Made by a program: the position numbers and the translations under genes. Below, one piece after another: positions 59,001 through 64,000 of a stretch of DNA of 64,000 nt (positions are counted from its first letter, which is position 1; the number at the start of each line of letters is the position of its first letter). A model generated the notes under the pieces. It saw nothing but the letters and a program-made list of their open reading frames with translations. It ran no database searches and was not told where the DNA came from. This DNA is from Planoprotostelium fungivorum (taxonomy: Eukaryota; Evosea; Variosea; Cavosteliida; Cavosteliaceae), in NCBI GenBank assembly GCA_003024175.1, contig MDYQ01000119.1, positions 1-64,000 on the forward strand, read 5' to 3'.

Positions 59001-61957
59001 TCGAAGAGAACTGGTCCTCCAATGGTGCCGCCATCCACATGAGAATCTGGGACGTCACCTCACATCTTCCCCCCGGCTTCTCCATCAACACGTACGAGAA
59101 GTCCACCATCACCATACAGAACACCACACTGTACGCGAATCACGCCTTCAATCAGGGAGGGGGTCTCTATCTCGTGCAACCTCTCGGTACGGAACTCGTC
59201 ATCAAGGTGATTTGACGCATCGACGATGACATCGGGCTCATCAGATGGTACAGAACAGTCGATTCATCGAGAATGTCGCGAGAGTCGGTGCAGCGTGCAA
59301 GATCGACACACCGAGAGATGTCAACATCACGTGAGACACACATCGATGTACCTCGTTGAATGTATTCAGTGATTCCGTCTTCGAGGGTGGATGGTCTGAT
59401 CAGGGAGGCCACATCATGTTATCTGAGCCTACGGATGATGCTAGACGGACATTTCGTCTGAGAAATTGTTCGTTCGGGGGTGGGCTGGGATTTCAAGGGT
59501 CGGCCGTTTACATCGCAAACGCACCACCAAAGTATGCCGTCAAAATCGATTCGAGTCTCTTTCACAATAACACCGTGAGACTGTCGGAAAACTTTTCTAA
59601 TGGTGGCGCTATCTATGCGGGTGAGACATTAAAACGATTCGATTCACACATCACGATGAGAACGAAATTTATTTCATCGATGGGTCTCATCGAACGTTCA
59701 GGTCTGAACCATCACAACACGATAGACATCACCCGTTCCACCTTCTTAGGGAACAAACCGGAGGCCGCAACTTCCATCTCCATGGCCGATGTCATCTACA
59801 TCGAAACTTTTGGCTCTTCGAGAGCGCACATCAGCCACGCACACATCTCTCCTCACTTGATGGATCACACGAAGAGGGAGATCGTTCCACTCGATGACAT
59901 CGAATCGTACGAGATCGAAGAGCGGAGGACGGCTGTGACGTGCAGGGGAAATGGAGTGGAGATGAAAGACATTCACATGAGAGAGAGCAAATTGGAGGTG
60001 GATGATGGAATGCTGAGGATCGAGAGGTCTGTCATTGGAACGATCGTGTTGAGTAACACGACGAAAATGGAAGGTGAGGAGTGTGTTCATCGTATGATAT
60101 CATTCGTATGATCATCTTCTATTTCTGTACATCGGTTTTGATTCTACAAACGTATATCATCTGAGACTGTTCGGTTGATGTATATCAGATGTGGACACGA
60201 ACAGCACTGTGGAATGTACGTCTGCGAATCAGATCGCCGTATTTCACAGCGATGCATGGTGAGAAGTTCCACCGAGGAGAGGTAATGAACGATGACAGGC
60301 AATGCACAAACAAGGAGATATCCTGGCTCGGTGAGGTGAAGAGTTCATCCGAGTTGACGATTTGCAGTGAGAGACATGTCCACGGCGATGATTGCCATCG
60401 TCAGTACCTTCGGTCTACTCTTCCTTCTCACTCTTGTGGCCATCATATTGGTAGCCATGATGATGAACAAAGATTCATCGAAGAAGTACACCGTTGCGAT
60501 GATTGAAGAGATCAATTTGGGTGCAGCGCAGAGGTTCGTCTCCTGTGTGACTTTGACTGAATTGAGACAGATCACTCATCGATTTCAACGACTTTGAAGA
60601 CATGATGGAGGTGAGAGGATGGGAAGAGAAGAGACTGACGAGAAATAGATCGGAAGAGGTGGATTCGGCATCGTCAGCCGTGCCGAATGGAGACAAACAT
60701 CCGTCGCTGTACGATCATTCGTTCTACTGTAGAGAGACTGATGGAAAACAGGTGAAACAGATCAAGACTGAAGAAGTCACGGAAGAGCATGTGAAGGGGT
60801 TCCTGCAGGAGGTGGTCATACTGCAGAGATTGAGATCTCACCCGGTAAGTCGAAGAGAGAGGGAGACGATTGATGTAGAGTAGAACGTGGTCATGTACAT
60901 TGGATTCTGTTTTCCACCGCAACCTCTCTCCCTCGTCACGTGAGTTTGTAGATGAAGAGAAGAAGATTGAAGAGAGATAGAGAATACTGCGAGGGGGGCA
61001 GTCTGTACGGTGAGGATTTCGATCGATCGATAACAAACTCATTCAGAGTAGAATATCTGAAGAAGAACGGGAGGAACATAACGGAGGAGCAACAGAAATT
61101 ATTCGTAGAAGGCATCGGTGAGTTCACTTTCGTGGTTCACGGCTGAGAGATCGCAGCCCTTGGACTCCTGCACCTCCACTCAGAGAAGGTGAAGTCATCG
61201 TCTTAAAACTTTCGATCTGATGAATGCAGGTCATACACAGAGATATGGCCGCGAGAAACGTGAGAGAGAGAAAGGAAGAGAGAATGAATAGAGACAGGTA
61301 CTTCTCAGTCGACATTTAGAACCGAAACTATCCGATTTTGGTGAGCGTGCGATATCGTGACACATCGTAACGAGTTCTCAGGAATGTCGAGGGAGCAGAT
61401 GAGCACCGAATCAGCCGGGAGAACGTATTCAGAAGTGGGTCCTCTCAAGTGGATGGCACCAGAAGGTAAGATCACCGGCATCGTGAGACGTGATAGTGAA
61501 TCGTCACAGCCATCAGCATGAGAGAGTACAGCACAAAGAGTGACGGTAAGTGAGGTGAAGATAAGGGAATTGACAGAGACAGTTTGGAGCTATGGCGTCG
61601 TTGTGTGGGAGATCGTGACGAGAGGTGGTACGCCATTTGCCGATCTGACTGCAGTCGAAGCTGCGATTGGAATCACGACCAAGGGTCTCAGATTGAAGGT
61701 GCCACCTGGAACGGATGCCAGCCTCTATAAACTCATGATCGGTGAGACATTCGCGTATATGGAGGAGTCTGATGAAGACAGAATGTTGGCATGCAGATCC
61801 GGCTGATCGACCCACCGTGGGAGAGATCTGCGGTTCGATGGGTCTCTCTACGAGAACGAGATCATCTGGTACGGAGGAGACAGAGGAGGAAGAGACGGAC
61901 GAAGAGGAAGAATGGGACGAAGAGAAAGATATCAGGAGGCCGCTGAATAAGAAATAG
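56081..61957 (+). CDS. Receptor tyrosine-kinase-like protein RK4: MRH-like + beta-helix ectodomain
   Basis: Single-pass receptor kinase. Signal peptide MHPLILLLLGVPMFIQATAG. An N-terminal Cys-containing module, LYFSPCKDFGDWFDCEGASV, then CIPL and ILTYNGSTAVFRLRV, resembles MRH/mannose-6-phosphate-receptor folds. From about 56,800 to 60,080 the ectodomain is a long beta-helix with GGG units (NALTKGGAMFLAG-like, NEGGGIHIDGS, NMGGGLVITD, NQGGGLYLVQ, NGGAIYAG). The membrane helix is VSTFGLLFLLTLVAIILVAM. The juxtamembrane motif is VAMIEEINLGAAQR, then SLIDFNDFED. The kinase has IGRGGFGIVSRAEW, SVAVKQIKTEEV, YCEGGSLYG, HRDMAARN, LSDFGMSREQ, PLKWMAPEA, SYGVVVWEI and RPTVGEI. The tail is acidic (EETEEEETDEEEEWDEEKD). 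All catalytic residues are kept; an intron follows HRDMAARN. There is no LRR region, unlike RK1. Confidence 0.85.
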
Positions 61958-62152
61958 AAACGGATGTTTTCATTTGGTATCATGTGCTTAGTGTATATTA
62001 TTCACGTCGAATCAAATCGAATGCATAATATTACCGTATTATGATCGTATCCACTTTCAGCCAGGCTCGATCTACCACTCGATTTTAAACACTGATTTAT
62101 TTCCGATATATTGTTAAACAACACTTAAAGCTGAGGCTTGAGGATTCATGAT

Positions 62153-64000
62153 CTACAGACCATCGTCTGAGTGGTTTGCGTCAGCATCAGCGTAGCCTGC
62201 ATTGGCGTCTGCATAATGCGCCGTTGCAACTGGAGGAAGATCCGCCTCCGCATAGTGATCTAGACCATCACCATATGGATCGGTGTCGTCCACAAAGAGG
62301 GGGACTTCCTTCCCATCTGATGCATCCACGCCCAAGAAATTACAAATGTGAGCAAAGTTGGGTCTCTCGGTGGGATCCTTCTTCCAACATCCTGAGCTTG
62401 TCAGAGGTGATGAGAGCAGAGCGACTGACCGTGCATGAGTTTCTCTAATACGGGATCGGTATCGTCAGGGATCTCTGGACGTAGGTCGTTATTCATCACT
62501 GAGATGGCCACTTGCATCAGATCCATGTCTTCGTAGGGTTCACGATTGGTAACGATCTCCCACACGAGAACACCAAATGAGTACACTGCATCGTGTGAGA
62601 CACATCGTACGATGCAGACACACCATCAGTCTTGTGGGAATACTTCCTCTCCTTCATCGCCTCGGGAGCCATCCACCTGATCTGCGAACGTGAGCTGATA
62701 TAAGCAGATGGTATTACTCACAGGTCCGATTGTACTGGCAGTCGTCTGTACGTCGTCCATCTGCTGTCTGGACATACCAAAATCCGCAACCTTGGCATCA
62801 AGATGGTTAGTCAGCAGGATCTGGTCTGTTCAGTGAACGATCTCGCGGTGGGATGGACTCACATTACGAACGGCGAGATCTCTGTGGATGATCTTCTCCA
62901 TGTGAAGATGTAACATACCTTGCGCTGTCTTTTATCAGCAACGACGGCTGTTATTCCACCCTCACCGATCTGGGTGACGAATTTCATCTTCTCCTCCAAA
63001 GTCACTTTCTCTTCATTGTTTCTCAGATAGCTGATTTGTGGTCAGTAAACCCGGACACCATCATGAAAATTCACCTCAATAGACTTCCTCCACCGCAGTA
63101 CTCCCTGATATGCGATTAGTATCGGTAGAATCGAGATGTGTATATACGTGATGATAGACAGAGGAGAAGGTGGCACTGTGATGCCCATGAACAATACGAC
63201 ATTTGGATGAGGTCTGAGGTTCTGCATCACGCTGACCTTCTCTAGTTAGCTTTGCGTGATCAAAACATGTACCTCATGGAGAAATTCAGAAACTTGTTTC
63301 TCGTCGACGTATTCCGCCTTGACTTGTTTGACGGCCACTTTGATCCCTCTCCATTGAGCTGAGAACACGATTCCAAACCTGTGTGATGATGAGACAATCC
63401 CACGATTCTTCCTTGGATGCACTTACGCTCCTGAGCCAATCTGGACAAAGTGTCAGTTCGGTTTAACAGTCAAGTGAATACTCACCATGATCATGTTCTC
63501 TAATTCCTCGTAACAGAGAATGCTCTTCTCCACGGGACTCATGTTCATGTTGGACATGTCCACCATCACTACCTGAGAGTGCATGACCCTTGCTCTTCTC
63601 CTATACATGATCACGGCCAGTATCACCACGGCGACCGTAATGAGAACCGCTACTCCCACGATCACTCCGACAATAGTGCCTGTGTTGCTACTTTCTTTGC
63701 TATTGCTATTTACGATCGAATTGGTCCCTTGTATGACAGAAGTGGACGCAGTAGCAGACGCAGTCGGACTCGCAATATAAGATCCAATATTGAGGACAGT
63801 GTAGTTGGATGTGGCAAGAGACTCTTTGAACGCAGGAGACTGCATCTGGGAGATCAATGTGACTGCAGAGCCCTCGCCAGAACTGCATGAATGTATGAGT
63901 AATCAATGTGCCTCTTCACTCACGTGTTACCGGGGTTGGTGATAGTCATGTCAACAATCACTGATCCATGTCTCAAATCGTTGATGACGAATCTTTTGGC
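62153..64000 (-). CDS. Receptor tyrosine-kinase-like protein RK5, 5' end outside window
   Basis: Only the C-terminal part is inside the window. Reading from the right edge: a membrane-proximal SEA-like domain (AKRFVINDLRHGSVIVDMTI), a Ser/Thr-rich stalk, the membrane helix TIVGVIVGVAVLITVAVVIL, then YRRRAR. The juxtamembrane motif is VVMVDMSNMNMSPVEKSIL, then CYEELENM. The kinase has IGSGAFGIVFSAQW, VAVKQVKAEYVDEKQ, VVLFMGITVPPSPLSIIT, HRDLAVRN, PEAMKER-like activation end, YSFGVLVWEIVTNREPYED and ERPNF. The tail has repeated Tyr/Ala/Asp motifs (HYADANAGYADADAN). It is closest to RK3 in both the SEA-like domain and the juxtamembrane motif. Convergent with RK4, 195 bases between stops. An intron follows HRDLAVRN. 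Confidence 0.85.

Noticed and set aside
1-64000. tRNA, rRNA or snRNA genes
   Set aside because: I looked for A/B box pairs and U6-like motifs on both strands and found none convincing; a covariance-model scan would be decisive.

Overview
The window looks like a gene-dense, intron-rich amoebozoan nuclear genome. I infer a variosean/Protostelium-like amoeba from three things: expanded receptor tyrosine-kinase-like genes with leucine-rich-repeat and parallel beta-helix ectodomains, a kinase joined to an SH2 domain as in Dictyostelium SHK kinases, and a twelve-span adenylyl cyclase like Dictyostelium ACA. This lineage call is inference. Host genes are split by very short introns (mostly about 32-65 nt, usually GTGAG or GTGAT donors, a CTGAY-like stretch and AG), so most real proteins must be read across several frames. 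Neighbouring genes are separated by tens to a few hundred bases.

Layout. 0.1-3.4 kb: AT-richer fossil of a Polinton-type (protein-primed family B) DNA polymerase. 3.6-4.8 kb: three small genes on the minus strand. 4.8-21.2 kb: housekeeping genes: an unusual U2SURP (spliceosome), MED12 (Mediator kinase module), mitochondrial ribosomal protein bL28m, a MIT-domain coiled-coil protein, KCTD9, a calmodulin/light-chain-like EF-hand protein, an apparent UbiA prenyltransferase/FAD monooxygenase fusion, and a small unknown gene. 21.3-31.7 kb (minus): receptor kinase RK1 (LRR plus beta-helix), RK2 (Cys-rich ectodomain, degenerate kinase) and an LRR membrane protein without a kinase. 31.8-38.9 kb: a UIM protein, a calcineurin-like phosphatase, a SAM methyltransferase, a DUF1399/GRDP protein, a mitochondrial coiled-coil protein and one uncertain gene. 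39.1-45.9 kb (plus): a PH-kinase-SH2 protein and a two-catalytic-domain adenylyl cyclase. 46.1-64 kb: RK3 (very large LRR receptor kinase), NDUFA12, aldose 1-epimerase, RK4 (beta-helix receptor kinase) and RK5 (cut by the window edge).

How they may work together. The receptor kinases, the kinase-less LRR membrane protein, the SH2 kinase and the cyclase could be parts of one cell-surface phosphotyrosine/cAMP signalling set, with the SH2 protein reading receptor tyrosine phosphorylation. This is inference from domain content and proximity; eukaryotic neighbours need not share a pathway. RK1, RK3, RK4 and RK5 share a juxtamembrane motif and an intron just after the catalytic-loop Asn, which suggests one expanding family. 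RK2 stands apart.

Exon boundaries were deduced by eye from splice signals, reading frame and family similarity, so CDS coordinates mark the first and last coding base of the spliced gene and internal junctions are approximate.
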